A DNA stretch of 64,000 bases from Rhodococcus sp. KRD197 (GCF_017168235.1 NZ_JABFAO010000011.1:617513-681512), one strand, 5' to 3'; shown: positions 27,602 through 36,021, counted from the first letter of the stretch. Translations and numbers: made by a program. The notes: generated by a model not told the origin, from the sequence alone.

Positions 27602-28588
27602 TCACGAGAGCGCCGGAATGACCTCACGCTCGAACAGTTCGATACCCGACCGATCGTAGGCCGCTTCGGGGAAGTAGAAGATGCCGTAGCCGAGGCCTTC
27701 GTTCTTCAGTTTCGTCAGGTTGTCGATGATCTGCTCGGGCGTTCCCACCCCGGGCAGGCCGCGGAAGGCATCGAGCGCTCCCGCTGCCTTCTCGGCGCCG
27801 ACATACCCGGACAGACGATCCTCGAGTTGCTTCAATCGATCCGCCACCTCGGCCTCCGAGCTGCCGATGGCAACGTTGTAGTTGGCCGAGCGCACGATGG
27901 TCTCGAAATCGCGGCCGACGCTCTCGCAGTGACCTTTCAGCAGCTCCGACTTGCGAGTGAAGCCGTCGAGGGTGCCGTCGAAATTGGTGTAGTCGGCGTA
28001 CCGGGCCGCGATCTTCAGCGTCACCTTCTCGCCGCCGCCGGCGATCCAGATGGGGATACCGCCCTCCTGCAGTGGCTTGGGCCAAACGCGTGCGCCGTCC
28101 ACCGAAAAGTACTTGCCGTCGAGCGTCGCCGACCCCGTCTCCCAAGCCTGCTTGAAGATCTGCACTCCCTCTGAGAGCGCACCGAGGCGCTCCCCACCCG
28201 AGGGGAACCCGTACCCATACGCCCGCCACTCGTGCTCGTACCAGCCTGCACCTATCCCCATCTCCACGCGTCCGCCCGAGATGAGATCGATGGTGGCAGC
28301 CACCTTCGCCAGATACGCCGGATTGCGGTAACCCATCGCCGTACACATCTGACCGAGACGGATGCGCGACGTCGACGCCGCGAACGCCGACATCAGCGTC
28401 CACGCCTCGTGGGTCGCTTCCTCGGTGGGCTCGGGGACAGTGTGGAAATGGTCGTAAACCCACACCGATTCCCACGGCCCCGCGTCGGCAGCCGTCGCGA
28501 GATCTCGCATGACGTTCCACTGCGCAGCTGGGTCGATACCGACCAGATCGAGCCGCCAACCTTGAGGAATGAAGAGTCCGAATCGCAT
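27602..28588 (-). CDS. LLM class F420-dependent oxidoreductase
   Basis: A 328-residue TIM-barrel oxidoreductase of the bacterial luciferase-like superfamily, probably using F420. Family markers are MRFGLFIPQG at the start, VWVYDHFHT near residue 45, RIRLGQMCTAMGYRNPA near 95, GRVEMGIGAGWYEHE near 128 and IWIAGGGEKVTL near 190. The substrate is unknown. It is divergent from the ECF41 sigma gene, 50 nt apart. Confidence 0.9.
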   Translation of the reverse strand: MRFGLFIPQGWRLDLVGIDPAAQWNVMRDLATAADAGPWESVWVYDHFHTVPEPTEEATHEAWTLMSAFAASTSRIRLGQMCTAMGYRNPAYLAKVAATIDLISGGRVEMGIGAGWYEHEWRAYGYGFPSGGERLGALSEGVQIFKQAWETGSATLDGKYFSVDGARVWPKPLQEGGIPIWIAGGGEKVTLKIAARYADYTNFDGTLDGFTRKSELLKGHCESVGRDFETIVRSANYNVAIGSSEAEVADRLKQLEDRLSGYVGAEKAAGALDAFRGLPGVGTPEQIIDNLTKLKNEGLGYGIFYFPEAAYDRSGIELFEREVIPALS

Positions 28589-28638
28589 AGGACAACACTA
28601 CCGACGGTGACCGACACCGGGCCTACACTTCACCCATC

Positions 28639-29577
28639 ATGAGCGCGCTCGCCGAACGATTCGACTCACACCGAAATCACCTGCTGTCCGTGGGTTACCG
28701 CATCACCGGAAGCGTCGCCGACGCCGAGGACGCGGTACAGGAGAGCTGGCTGCGGCTGCGCGGCACCGACCACGAATCCATCGACGACCTGCGCGGCTGG
28801 CTCACCACGGTGGTAGGACGCATCTGTCTCGACCGACTGAAGTCGGCCGCGGTTCGACGCGAAAGCTATGTTGGGCAATGGCTTCCGGAACCCGTGGTGG
28901 GAGCGTGGAACGCAGGGAGCGGCGCTGCGCCCGATCCCCTGGACTCCGTCGTCCGCAGCGAGGATGCGCGCTTGGCCGCGATGGTCGTCCTCGACACCCT
29001 GACGCCGCCCCAACGCGTCGCCTTCGTGCTGCACGACGGATTCTCCGTCCCGTTCGGCGACATCGCGTCCATTCTCGGCGTGACACCCGCATCCGCCCGG
29101 CAACTCGCCTCTCGTGCACGCCGGCAGTTCGGTGATGCCCCGGACCCTGTCCCGGACACCGAGCACGACAATGCCGTCACCAGGCTCATGGCGGCCATGG
29201 CAAGCGGCGACCTCGATCGCGTCGTCGATGCCCTGCACCCGGACTGCCGCTTGATCGGCGACAGCGGCGGCACGACGCGCACCGCCCGCCGGATCGTGCT
29301 CGGCCCCGACAAATGTGCGCGCTTCTACCTCGGGCTCATCTCGAAACACGGGCCGCAGACACTCACCTCGATGCAACTGGCATCGGTCAACGGACAACTC
29401 GGTTATTTCACGGCCGGGCTGGGCGGCGATACTGGCTTCCCAGCCCGCGCGGGGGGCTTCACCGTCCGCGACGGCGTGGTCTGGGCGTTCTACGACTTCG
29501 CGAACCCTGAAAAGCTCCACGGCGTCGATTCGGCACTCACCGCTCCCACGGCACCCGGCACGACTCCCCCGAGCTGA
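28639..29577 (+). CDS. ECF41-type RNA polymerase sigma factor (SigJ-like)
   Basis: A 312-residue sigma factor: region 2 (DAEDAVQESWLRLRG, residues 28-45), region 4 near 125-170 (VPFGDIASILGVTPASARQLASRARR) and a C-terminal SnoaL-like domain from about residue 180 (MASGDLDRVVDALHPDC). This is the ECF41 architecture, where the SnoaL-like tail modulates activity in place of an anti-sigma. Its partner, a CMD-family gene, is convergent and overlaps by 41 nt, and carries the consensus ECF41 promoter. Confidence 0.92.
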   Translation: MSALAERFDSHRNHLLSVGYRITGSVADAEDAVQESWLRLRGTDHESIDDLRGWLTTVVGRICLDRLKSAAVRRESYVGQWLPEPVVGAWNAGSGAAPDPLDSVVRSEDARLAAMVVLDTLTPPQRVAFVLHDGFSVPFGDIASILGVTPASARQLASRARRQFGDAPDPVPDTEHDNAVTRLMAAMASGDLDRVVDALHPDCRLIGDSGGTTRTARRIVLGPDKCARFYLGLISKHGPQTLTSMQLASVNGQLGYFTAGLGGDTGFPARAGGFTVRDGVVWAFYDFANPEKLHGVDSALTAPTAPGTTPPS

Positions 29578-30106
29578 ACCCCTGTTCGGCAACGCCGAGA
29601 GCAGAATTGACTCGAGCTCGCATGTTCTCCAGTCCGATCTGATAGCTCAACTCCACCACACCTGCACGGCCGAACCTGCGCTCCAGATCGGCAACCTGCG
29701 CATCCGTCACCTCCACCGGAGTGGCAGTCATCGCGTCCGCGTAAGCGATGGCCGCACGCTCGTCCTCGCTGTATCGGGGCGAGGTCTCGTAGCTGCCGAT
29801 CTCCCGCAGACGATCGACGTCGAGTCCGTCCAGGCGCTGCAGCATCGTCCCGAAATCGACGCACCACTGGCAGCCCAGCACCCACGCAACTCGATACACG
29901 GCAAGTTCACGCACGTTCGCGGGCAGCGAGGTCGACGCCTTCTCCACCGCCAGTTCGTGAGTGAGCGAAACGAAGAACAATCGGGAATGGTGGGCCGTCA
30001 CCGCAAACGGTTCCGGCACCGCTCCGAGCCTCCTGGCAGCGGCCCGATATGCCATCCGAACCAGGAACGATGCATCCTGCGGGGCGACTGAAGGTATACG
30101 CGACAT
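29537..30106 (-). CDS. Carboxymuconolactone decarboxylase family protein (ECF41 partner)
   Basis: A 189-residue AhpD/CMD-like protein with the redox motif GCQWCVDFGT near residue 80 and the downstream helix YADAMTATPVEV. Members act as peroxidase-like alkylhydroperoxidases or decarboxylases; the CxxC supports redox activity. It is the standard partner of ECF41 sigma factors and its promoter matches their consensus. Ribosome-binding site GAGGAG precedes ATG 30106. The 3' end overlaps the sigma gene by 41 nt. Confidence 0.92.
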   Translation of the reverse strand: MSRIPSVAPQDASFLVRMAYRAAARRLGAVPEPFAVTAHHSRLFFVSLTHELAVEKASTSLPANVRELAVYRVAWVLGCQWCVDFGTMLQRLDGLDVDRLREIGSYETSPRYSEDERAAIAYADAMTATPVEVTDAQVADLERRFGRAGVVELSYQIGLENMRARVNSALGVAEQGFSSGESCRVPWER

Positions 30107-30146
30107 GGTGTTCTCCTCGGCTGTGGGCAGTAGCGGATACCACTCG

Positions 30147-30173
30147 GACGAGGCGGGCGCCCAGAATGTGACA
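30147..30173 (-). promoter_or_regulatory. ECF41 promoter of the CMD gene
   Basis: On the minus strand TGTCACA (30173-30167), exactly 16 nt, CGTC (30150-30147), 40 nt before the ATG at 30106. This equals the described ECF41 target consensus. Confidence 0.9.
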
Positions 30174-30190
30174 CCAGCTACGCTGCAATA

Positions 30191-31393
30191 ATGTCCGCGG
30201 AGCTGCCCAACCGAACCGTCGAACGTCTCCGTCCCTTCGGATCGACCGTTTTCGCCGAGATGACCGCACTGGCCGTCGCAACGGGTGCAGTCAACCTCGG
30301 ACAGGGGTTCCCCGACACCGACGGGCCCGCGTCCATGCTCGCCGCGGCGCAGGACGCTATCGCAGCAGGCCTCAATCAGTACGCGCCCGGAGCCGGCATG
30401 CCGGTGCTGCGCGATGCCATAGCCGCCGACCGCGCCCGTCGATCGAACATCCAGTACGACCCCGCAACCGAAATTCTGGTCACCGTGGGCGCAACCGAAG
30501 GCATCGCGGCCGCGATACTCGGGCTCGTCGAGGCAGGTGACGAAGTACTGCTGATCGAACCGTATTACGACTCGTACGCGGCAGCGATCGCACTCGCCGG
30601 TGCCCGACGCAGGACAGTCCCCCTCGTGGCGGACGGATCGGGTTACGCCGTCGATCTCGATGCACTCGAACGCGCCATCGGCCCTGACACCACACTGCTG
30701 ATCGTCAACTCACCACACAACCCGACAGGAACCGTCTTCACCCGCGCCGAACTCACCCGTATCGCCGAAATCGCTTGCAAACACAACCTTCTGGTACTCA
30801 CCGACGAGGTGTACGAACGCTTGATCTTCGACGGGCCATCCTCTGGTCATTCCGCAGGCTCCACTCCTGAACATGTACCGCTCGCGACGCTCCCCGGCAT
30901 GTTCGAGCGCACCGTCACCGTCTCCAGCGCGGCGAAAACATTCAACGCAACCGGCTGGAAGACCGGATGGGCTCTGGGCCCGGCGAATCTCATCGACGCG
31001 GTGCGCTCGGCAAAGCAGTTCATGACGTTCGTCGGCGGCACCCCGTTTCAACCCGCAGTCGCGCACGCCCTCGAGCACGAGGATCAATGGGTCGCCGAGC
31101 TCCGCCGCGGGCTACAACGCAAACGGGACCGCCTCTCGACCTCGCTCACGAAGGCCGGTTTGACGGTGAAGGCAAGCGCGGGAACCTATTTCGTATGCGC
31201 CGACGTGGCCCCACTCGGCGAGACCGACGCCGTCGCCTTCTGCCGGTCGCTTCCCGCTCGCATCGGTGTCGCAGCTGTGCCCGTTACTGCCTTCGTGGAC
31301 CAGCCCGAGCCATGGAAGACGCTGGTGCGCTTCGCGTTCTGCAAAAAGGACGATGTGCTCGACGAAGCAGCCGAGCGGCTGCTCGAACTTTGA
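30191..31393 (+). CDS. dapC: PLP-dependent aminotransferase (DapC-like)
   Basis: A 400-residue class I/II aminotransferase. Typical motifs are NLGQGFPDTDGP near residue 36, NQYAPGAGMP near 62, NSPHNPTGTVF near 177, the PLP-lysine at 249 in SSAAKTFNATGWK, and the substrate Arg region near TLVRFAFCKK at the C-terminus. In mycobacteria the gene next to XPB (Rv0858c) is DapC, N-succinyl-diaminopimelate aminotransferase, so lysine/peptidoglycan biosynthesis is the likely role; kynurenine or methionine aminotransferase is the alternative. Confidence 0.85.
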   Translation: MSAELPNRTVERLRPFGSTVFAEMTALAVATGAVNLGQGFPDTDGPASMLAAAQDAIAAGLNQYAPGAGMPVLRDAIAADRARRSNIQYDPATEILVTVGATEGIAAAILGLVEAGDEVLLIEPYYDSYAAAIALAGARRRTVPLVADGSGYAVDLDALERAIGPDTTLLIVNSPHNPTGTVFTRAELTRIAEIACKHNLLVLTDEVYERLIFDGPSSGHSAGSTPEHVPLATLPGMFERTVTVSSAAKTFNATGWKTGWALGPANLIDAVRSAKQFMTFVGGTPFQPAVAHALEHEDQWVAELRRGLQRKRDRLSTSLTKAGLTVKASAGTYFVCADVAPLGETDAVAFCRSLPARIGVAAVPVTAFVDQPEPWKTLVRFAFCKKDDVLDEAAERLLEL

Positions 31394-31400
31394 GCCGACG

Positions 31401-32417
31401 ATGACCCCACGGACCATTCCCGCCGACTTCGTCGTCAAAGCTGTCTCGCTTGCCGCGAGCGGTGGCGTCGACCTGTCCTATCCACTGTCGGTCGCCGGAA
31501 TCGGCCCGCGCACATTGCGGGACCCCCATTCTCGGCTCACCGCAGAACAAGTGACGTTGTTCACCCAGGCTACGTGGCAGCTCACCGACGACGAACTCTT
31601 CGGCCTGGCGTCGACACCCATGCGTCGCGGCAGCTTTCGAGTGATCTGCCTGACGCTGATCCACTCGCCCGACCTGGCAGCGGCAATGGAACGGATGTCG
31701 GAGACCACGCGAGTTCTCTCGGGTATGCCGCCGATGCTGATCACCCGCGGTGAGACCGCGACACGGCTGACGATCCCGCCCGCCGACAACAGCCACCTCC
31801 CCGAGAGTGCCCGCGTCATCGCCGGACAACTGCTCACCGACTTCCGCATGGTCCTGGTGCACCGTTTTGCTGCTTGGCTGATCGGCGGACGGGTGAAGCT
31901 CCACTCTGTGGAGCTCCCCTACGACATGGCCGACCCGGCAACCGGAAAGCTGTACGACCGAATGTTCGGCGCACACGTCACGTTCGGCGCTCCCGCTGCG
32001 GTGCTCGAATTCGACAATTCCGCGATGCGCGCCCCGATCGTGCAGACCGAGGAGTCCCTCGCGGACTACCTCCGCGAGTCACCCAACCTCCTCTTCACCG
32101 CCCGCGACTACGACAGCACAGCCTCCTCGCAGGTTCGGCGGGCACTCGAACTCGGGCTACAGGGCCGAAACCCGGCGACCGACGACATCGCCGACATGCT
32201 CTCGGTGAGCGCGGCGCACCTGCGCAGACTTCTTCGCCAGGAAGGCACCTCGGTCAATCAGATTCGCGAGGAGGTGCTGCGCGATGCAGCGATCTCGGGC
32301 CTGAGCCGCGGCGACTCGGTCGACGACATCTCCAGCAGGCTCGGCTTCTCGGAACCGTCCTCGTTCAGACGAGCGTTCAAGCGATGGACCGGGCAAACCC
32401 CCGGTGCGTATCGCTAG
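31401..32417 (+). CDS. AraC family transcriptional regulator
   Basis: A 338-residue regulator with an Arabinose_bd-like (OruR/ArgR-type) N-terminal domain (residues 10-190) and a C-terminal AraC helix-turn-helix pair near 250-338: DIADMLSVSAAHLRRLLRQEG and DISSRLGFSEPSSFRRAFKRWTGQTPGAYR. It starts 7 nt after dapC, so the two are probably co-transcribed. The inducer is unknown. Its stop overlaps the convergent VOC gene by 4 nt. Confidence 0.9.
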   Translation: MTPRTIPADFVVKAVSLAASGGVDLSYPLSVAGIGPRTLRDPHSRLTAEQVTLFTQATWQLTDDELFGLASTPMRRGSFRVICLTLIHSPDLAAAMERMSETTRVLSGMPPMLITRGETATRLTIPPADNSHLPESARVIAGQLLTDFRMVLVHRFAAWLIGGRVKLHSVELPYDMADPATGKLYDRMFGAHVTFGAPAAVLEFDNSAMRAPIVQTEESLADYLRESPNLLFTARDYDSTASSQVRRALELGLQGRNPATDDIADMLSVSAAHLRRLLRQEGTSVNQIREEVLRDAAISGLSRGDSVDDISSRLGFSEPSSFRRAFKRWTGQTPGAYR

Positions 32418-32839
32418 CCCACGCAGAACTCGTTGCCCTCCGGGTCTGCCATGGTGATCCAGACGCTGGGCCCCAGTTGCCCACGGTGGAGGATCGAAGC
32501 CCCTGCCCCGACGAGATTCTGAGCCACCGACTCGCGGTCTTCACCGGCCCGAATGTCGAAGTGCATACGATTCTTGACGGATTTCTCCTCGGGCACCGAC
32601 TGAAAGAGAACACGCGGACTGTCGGGTTTGTCCGGGTCGATGATTGCGGCGCCGATCCTCCACACCAGTTGCCCATCGAACATCAATGTGTCCTCCTCGC
32701 GGGCATGGCCGGCAGCAACAAGGCCGGCAATGAACTCGCCGTCGGACGGCTCGACTTGCCATCCGAGGGCGGCAGCCCACCATTTGGCCTGCTCATGAGG
32801 GTTTCTGCTGTCGACTACCACCTGCACCTGAAGTCCCAT
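32414..32839 (-). CDS. VOC/glyoxalase-like domain protein
   Basis: A 141-residue single-domain vicinal-oxygen-chelate-fold protein (QVVVDSRNPHEQAKWW start, KNRMHFDIRAGED centre, VWITMADPEGNEFCVG end), typical of Glyoxalase_6-type proteins. The terminal DPEGNEFC is the usual last strand. Enzymatic activity cannot be assigned. ATG 32839 was chosen since the upstream extension runs into the divergent alkB promoter and LexA site. Confidence 0.85.
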   Translation of the reverse strand: MGLQVQVVVDSRNPHEQAKWWAAALGWQVEPSDGEFIAGLVAAGHAREEDTLMFDGQLVWRIGAAIIDPDKPDSPRVLFQSVPEEKSVKNRMHFDIRAGEDRESVAQNLVGAGASILHRGQLGPSVWITMADPEGNEFCVG

Positions 32840-32882
32840 GCACCCACGATAGGGCAGGGCTACGACAGCAAGTCGATAAGGC

Positions 32883-32898
32883 TGGAACGTATGTTCGA
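32883..32898. promoter_or_regulatory. LexA (SOS) box upstream of alkB
   Basis: TGGAACGTATGTTCGA differs by one base from the mycobacterial/rhodococcal SOS box TCGAAC-N4-GTTCGA. It lies 20 nt before the alkB ATG and 44 nt before the VOC ATG on the other strand, where repression of alkB would be effective. Confidence 0.7.
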
Positions 32899-32918
32899 AT
32901 AGCGCTACTGTGGTCCGC

Positions 32919-33542
32919 ATGAGCGTGGAACTGCAGGGATCGCTGTTCACCGATGCAGAGGCACCCTTCGGACAACTCGGGTCCTCGGTCACTCGGCGCA
33001 TGCTGAGCCGCGGCGCATGGGTCGACGTGCGACCGGGCTGGGCGAGCCAAGTCGACCTCTTCGACCGACTCGTCGACGGTGTCGACTGGCGCGCAGAACG
33101 GCGCCAGATGTACGACCGCGTCGTCGACGTTCCGCGCCTGGTCCGCTTCTACTCGAGTAGCGAACGGTGGCCCGACCCGGCCCTCGTCGACGCGAAAGGC
33201 GCGCTCGATGCGCACTATCGACCCGAACTCGGCGAGGAGTTCGCCACAGCCGGCCTGTGCTACTACCGCGACGGATCGGACAGCGTGGCATGGCACGGCG
33301 ACAACATCGGCCGCAGCGCCGTCGAGGACACGATGGTCGCAATTCTCTCGCTCGGCGCCACCCGGCAACTGATGCTCAGACCACGCGGCGGCGGAGCATC
33401 ACTCAAATTCACCCTCGGACACGGCGACCTCATCGTCATGGGTGGCTCGTGCCAACGAACGTGGGAACACGCCGTCCCCAAGAGCACCCGCGCGACCGGC
33501 CCACGCGTGAGCGTTCAGTTCCGGCCGCGCGGCGTGCGTTAA
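32919..33542 (+). CDS. alkB: Alpha-ketoglutarate-dependent dioxygenase AlkB
   Basis: A 207-residue Fe(II)/2-oxoglutarate dioxygenase that reverses alkyl damage in DNA or RNA. Visible motifs are the iron ligands H126-x-D128 in WHGDN, the downstream His near WEHAVPKS and the 2OG-binding RVSVQFRPR at the C-terminus. ATG 32919 is about 8 nt after a plausible -10 (TACTGT), so the transcript may be leaderless. The SOS box upstream suggests damage induction. The 3' end overlaps aroG by 4 nt. Confidence 0.92.
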   Translation: MSVELQGSLFTDAEAPFGQLGSSVTRRMLSRGAWVDVRPGWASQVDLFDRLVDGVDWRAERRQMYDRVVDVPRLVRFYSSSERWPDPALVDAKGALDAHYRPELGEEFATAGLCYYRDGSDSVAWHGDNIGRSAVEDTMVAILSLGATRQLMLRPRGGGASLKFTLGHGDLIVMGGSCQRTWEHAVPKSTRATGPRVSVQFRPRGVR

Positions 33543-34633
33543 CCCTGCCGCTGCTCGCGGCGGCGAGCGACGGCGTCGGCGAGAGTGTCCAGCTGGGTCG
33601 CCGTGGTCTCCCAGTCGAGGCACGCATCGGTGATCGACTGACCGTACGTCAGCTCGTCCTTGTGGCCGAGGGTCAGATCCTGACGCCCCGCCTCGATGAA
33701 GCTCTCCAACATGACGCCGCTGATACCCGCCTCACCCTCGGCGAGACGACGCGCGACATCGGTCACGACGTCGACCTGCTTGTTGTGATCCTTGCGGCTG
33801 TTGCCGTGGCTCGCATCGATCACGAGGCGCTCGGGCAGATTGCTCTTGCGCAGGCGCGCAACGGTATCGGCCACCGACGCGGCGTCGTAGTTCGGTCCGT
33901 CGGTGCCGCCGCGGAGGATGACGTGACAGTCGGGGTTTCCGGTGGTGCGGATCAACGCGGCCTGGCCGTCGAGATCGGTTCCCGGGAAAACGTGGCTCGA
34001 CGCTGCCGCCCGCGTTCCGTCGACCGCTACCTGGACATCGCCCTCGGTCGAGTTCTTGATACCGACGGGCATCGACAGTGCGCTGCAGAGTTGACGGTGC
34101 ACCTGACTGGCCGCGGTACGTGCACCGATGGCGCCGTAGCTGACGAGGTCGGCGATGTACTGCGGAGTGATCGGATCGAGGAACTCGCATCCCACCGGCA
34201 GGCCCAGCGCAGAGATGTCGACCAGAAGCTGGCGCCCCACGCGCAGTCCCGAGTTGATATCGAACGAGCCGTCGAGATGCGGGTCGTTGATCAGACCCTT
34301 CCAGCCCAGCGTCGTGCGCGGCTTCTCGAAGTAGACGCGCATGACGATGTGCAGCCGGTCACCTAGTTCGGTCGCCTTCACCGCGAGCTTGCGGGCGTAG
34401 TCCATCGCGGCAGCAGTGTCGTGCACCGAGCACGGCCCGACGATGACGATCAGTCGGTCGTCGCGCCCGTCGAGGATGTCGACGACTCCGTCGCGGCCGC
34501 GCCGCACGGTCGCCGACACGGCGTCGTCCGCGGCGTGCTCGCGGCGCAGCAGAGACGGGGCGACGAGGGGGCTGATGCTGATGGTGCGCTGGTCGTCCAG
34601 TGCGGTATCGGTCGGGTTGATCTCGATTGTCAT
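33539..34633 (-). CDS. aroG: 3-deoxy-7-phosphoheptulonate synthase, class I
   Basis: A 364-residue class I (AroF/G/H) DAHP synthase, the first enzyme of aromatic amino acid synthesis from PEP and erythrose 4-phosphate. Signatures are VGPCSVHD near residue 70, RVYFEKPRTTLGWKGLIND near 105, GARTAASQVHRQLCSALS near 170 and DASHGNSRKDH near 270. The start is ATG 34633 (MTIEINPTD). It is preceded by an aromatic-rich leader peptide and alternative hairpins, indicating attenuation. Length is typical for the family. Confidence 0.95.
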   Translation of the reverse strand: MTIEINPTDTALDDQRTISISPLVAPSLLRREHAADDAVSATVRRGRDGVVDILDGRDDRLIVIVGPCSVHDTAAAMDYARKLAVKATELGDRLHIVMRVYFEKPRTTLGWKGLINDPHLDGSFDINSGLRVGRQLLVDISALGLPVGCEFLDPITPQYIADLVSYGAIGARTAASQVHRQLCSALSMPVGIKNSTEGDVQVAVDGTRAAASSHVFPGTDLDGQAALIRTTGNPDCHVILRGGTDGPNYDAASVADTVARLRKSNLPERLVIDASHGNSRKDHNKQVDVVTDVARRLAEGEAGISGVMLESFIEAGRQDLTLGHKDELTYGQSITDACLDWETTATQLDTLADAVARRREQRQG

Positions 34634-34651
34634 GGGATCTTCTACTTTCCC

Positions 34652-34705
34652 AGACCGGCTCTCGGTGAGCTCCACGCGCGCTTCGAGCCGGTCTGCATCC
34701 GGCTC
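34652..34705 (-). promoter_or_regulatory. Mutually exclusive hairpins in the aroG leader
   Basis: On the minus-strand RNA: segment 1 GAGCCGG (34705-34699), segment 2 CCGGCTC (34691-34685, within AGACCGGCTC 34694-34685) and segment 3 GAGCCGGTCT (34661-34652). Segment 2 can pair with 1 (7-nt loop) or with 3 (10 bp). No U-tract follows, so control may act on translation of aroG, whose ATG is 18 nt further. Confidence 0.7.
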
Positions 34706-34719
34706 GTGGGGTGGGGGCT

Positions 34720-34788
34720 TCAGCGCATGGCGTCGCTGGCTGACCCACCCGGGGCCGGCCTGCTAAACCAAAAATATCCGCGCTGCAT
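34720..34788 (-). CDS. aroG leader peptide
   Basis: A 22-codon reading frame (ATG 34788, TGA 34720) encoding MQRGYFWFSRPAP and more, with consecutive Tyr-Phe-Trp-Phe codons. TAGCCT (34801-34796) seven nt before the ATG fits a -10 with leaderless start. Stalling at the aromatic codons would change pairing of the downstream segments. Aromatic leader peptides regulate DAHP synthase in Corynebacterium. Confidence 0.75.
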   Translation of the reverse strand: MQRGYFWFSRPAPGGSASDAMR

Positions 34789-34881
34789 GGGCAGAAGGCT
34801 AACACCGGCCCATTCGGCGTCGGTGCGCGGGTGGTTCCGCCGCCCTACCTCGCGACGCTGAAATTCACCAGACGAGTCAAA

Positions 34882-34900
34882 TCAGGATAGCGTTACCTCA
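34882..34900. promoter_or_regulatory. IdeR/DtxR-type iron box
   Basis: TCAGGATAGCGTTACCTCA matches 14 of 19 positions of the IdeR consensus TTAGGTTAGCCTAACCTAA and keeps its dyad centre. It lies 26 nt before the substrate-binding lipoprotein gene and would repress it under iron sufficiency. Confidence 0.65.
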
Positions 34901-34925
34901 CTCCAACACCATCAGAAGAGGACCT

Positions 34926-35963
34926 GTGAAACGACTACCACTCGTACTGTCCATCACCATGGCGGTAGCCCTCGTCGGCGCCTGCGGATCCGGTGACATC
35001 GAGACCACCGAACCGGTAACCACAACAGCGAGCGCGAGCGTGCCGACCACGGACGCACCCGGCCCGTCGGGCATGCCCGACGGCATGGGCTCGCCCGGTG
35101 TCGACGACGGCGTATTCCCGCGCACAGTAGGTCATTTCGGTGGATCCACCGACATCCCGGCCGAGCCTGAGCGCGTCGTCGTGATCGCAACCGGCCAACT
35201 CGATGCGGCGCTCACCCTGGGCGTCGTGCCTGTCGGCGTCGCCTATGGAGACGGCGCGGGCCTCGTTCCGGAGTATCTCGAGCGCGAGTTTCCGGAATAC
35301 GTCGACCGCATGGTCGATTTCGTCGATGTCGGAGTTCGCCAGTCGCCCAACCTCGAGGCAATCGCAGCGCTCGAGCCGGATCTGATCCTCGCCAACGAGG
35401 CGGGATCGGAGGAGCTTTACCCGACGCTGTCGGCGATCGCCCCCACAGTGCTCACCGAGGGCACCGGCGTGAACTGGAAGCAAGACTTCTTGCTCCTGGC
35501 AGATGCCGTCGGACGAAGCACGCAAGCGCAGACTTTCCTCGACGAATTTGCCTCGCGAGCAACCGATCTCGGTGAAGAACTGAGCGCCGATGCGCCGACC
35601 GTCTCGTTCGTGCGCTTCAACGCGGACCGCGCCCGGGTATTCGGCACGGCATCCTTCGCCGGGTTCATCGCCTGGGACGCACGCCTGGCCCGCCCAGCGA
35701 GTCAGCAGTTCGACAAGACCAGCCAGGACTTCAGCGAGGAGCAGATCCAGCTCGCCGATGCCGACTGGGTCTTCGTCGGCAGCCAGGACACCGGCCCAGG
35801 CTCCAAGGCCCAGGCGTTCACCTCCAATCCGCTCTGGACCGGAATGAGCGCGTCGACAGCGGAGCACGTCGTCTCGGTCGAGGACGACCCGTGGTATCTC
35901 AACGCAGGTCCCACCGCAGCCACCATCGTGCTCGAAAGACTCACCGAAACCCTGACGCGCTGA
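34926..35963 (+). CDS. Iron-siderophore ABC transporter substrate-binding lipoprotein
   Basis: A 345-residue FepB/FhuD-like periplasmic-binding-protein fold, anchored by a lipobox VGAC. Hallmarks are VIATGQLDAALTLGVVPVGVAYGDGAG, LEAIAALEPDLILANEAGSEELY and the C-terminal VFVGSQDTGPGSKAQAF. It should capture ferric siderophore outside the membrane and hand it to a permease. No permease or ATPase gene is adjacent, so it is an orphan component. An IdeR-like box precedes it. Confidence 0.9.
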   Translation: MKRLPLVLSITMAVALVGACGSGDIETTEPVTTTASASVPTTDAPGPSGMPDGMGSPGVDDGVFPRTVGHFGGSTDIPAEPERVVVIATGQLDAALTLGVVPVGVAYGDGAGLVPEYLEREFPEYVDRMVDFVDVGVRQSPNLEAIAALEPDLILANEAGSEELYPTLSAIAPTVLTEGTGVNWKQDFLLLADAVGRSTQAQTFLDEFASRATDLGEELSADAPTVSFVRFNADRARVFGTASFAGFIAWDARLARPASQQFDKTSQDFSEEQIQLADADWVFVGSQDTGPGSKAQAFTSNPLWTGMSASTAEHVVSVEDDPWYLNAGPTAATIVLERLTETLTR

Positions 35964-35984
35964 GGCGCTGGCATCCACATAAAG

Positions 35985-35996
35985 GTTGCGCACAAC
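35985..35996. promoter_or_regulatory. Putative OhrR operator
   Basis: GTTGCGCACAAC, with palindromic GTTG/CAAC arms, overlaps a -35-like TTGCGC (35986-35991) that lies 17 nt from TACCGT (36009-36014), itself 7 nt before the GTG start of ohrR. The layout fits autorepression of the ohrR-ohr operon and a leaderless transcript. Confidence 0.65.
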
Positions 35997-36021
35997 TTAA
36001 CCGTGCACTACCGTAGTTGGC

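Noticed and set aside
31170..31190. Additional GGGAACC blocks (also near 1461)
   Set aside because: They lie inside genes and no GCATCCAAC block follows at 15-16 nt.
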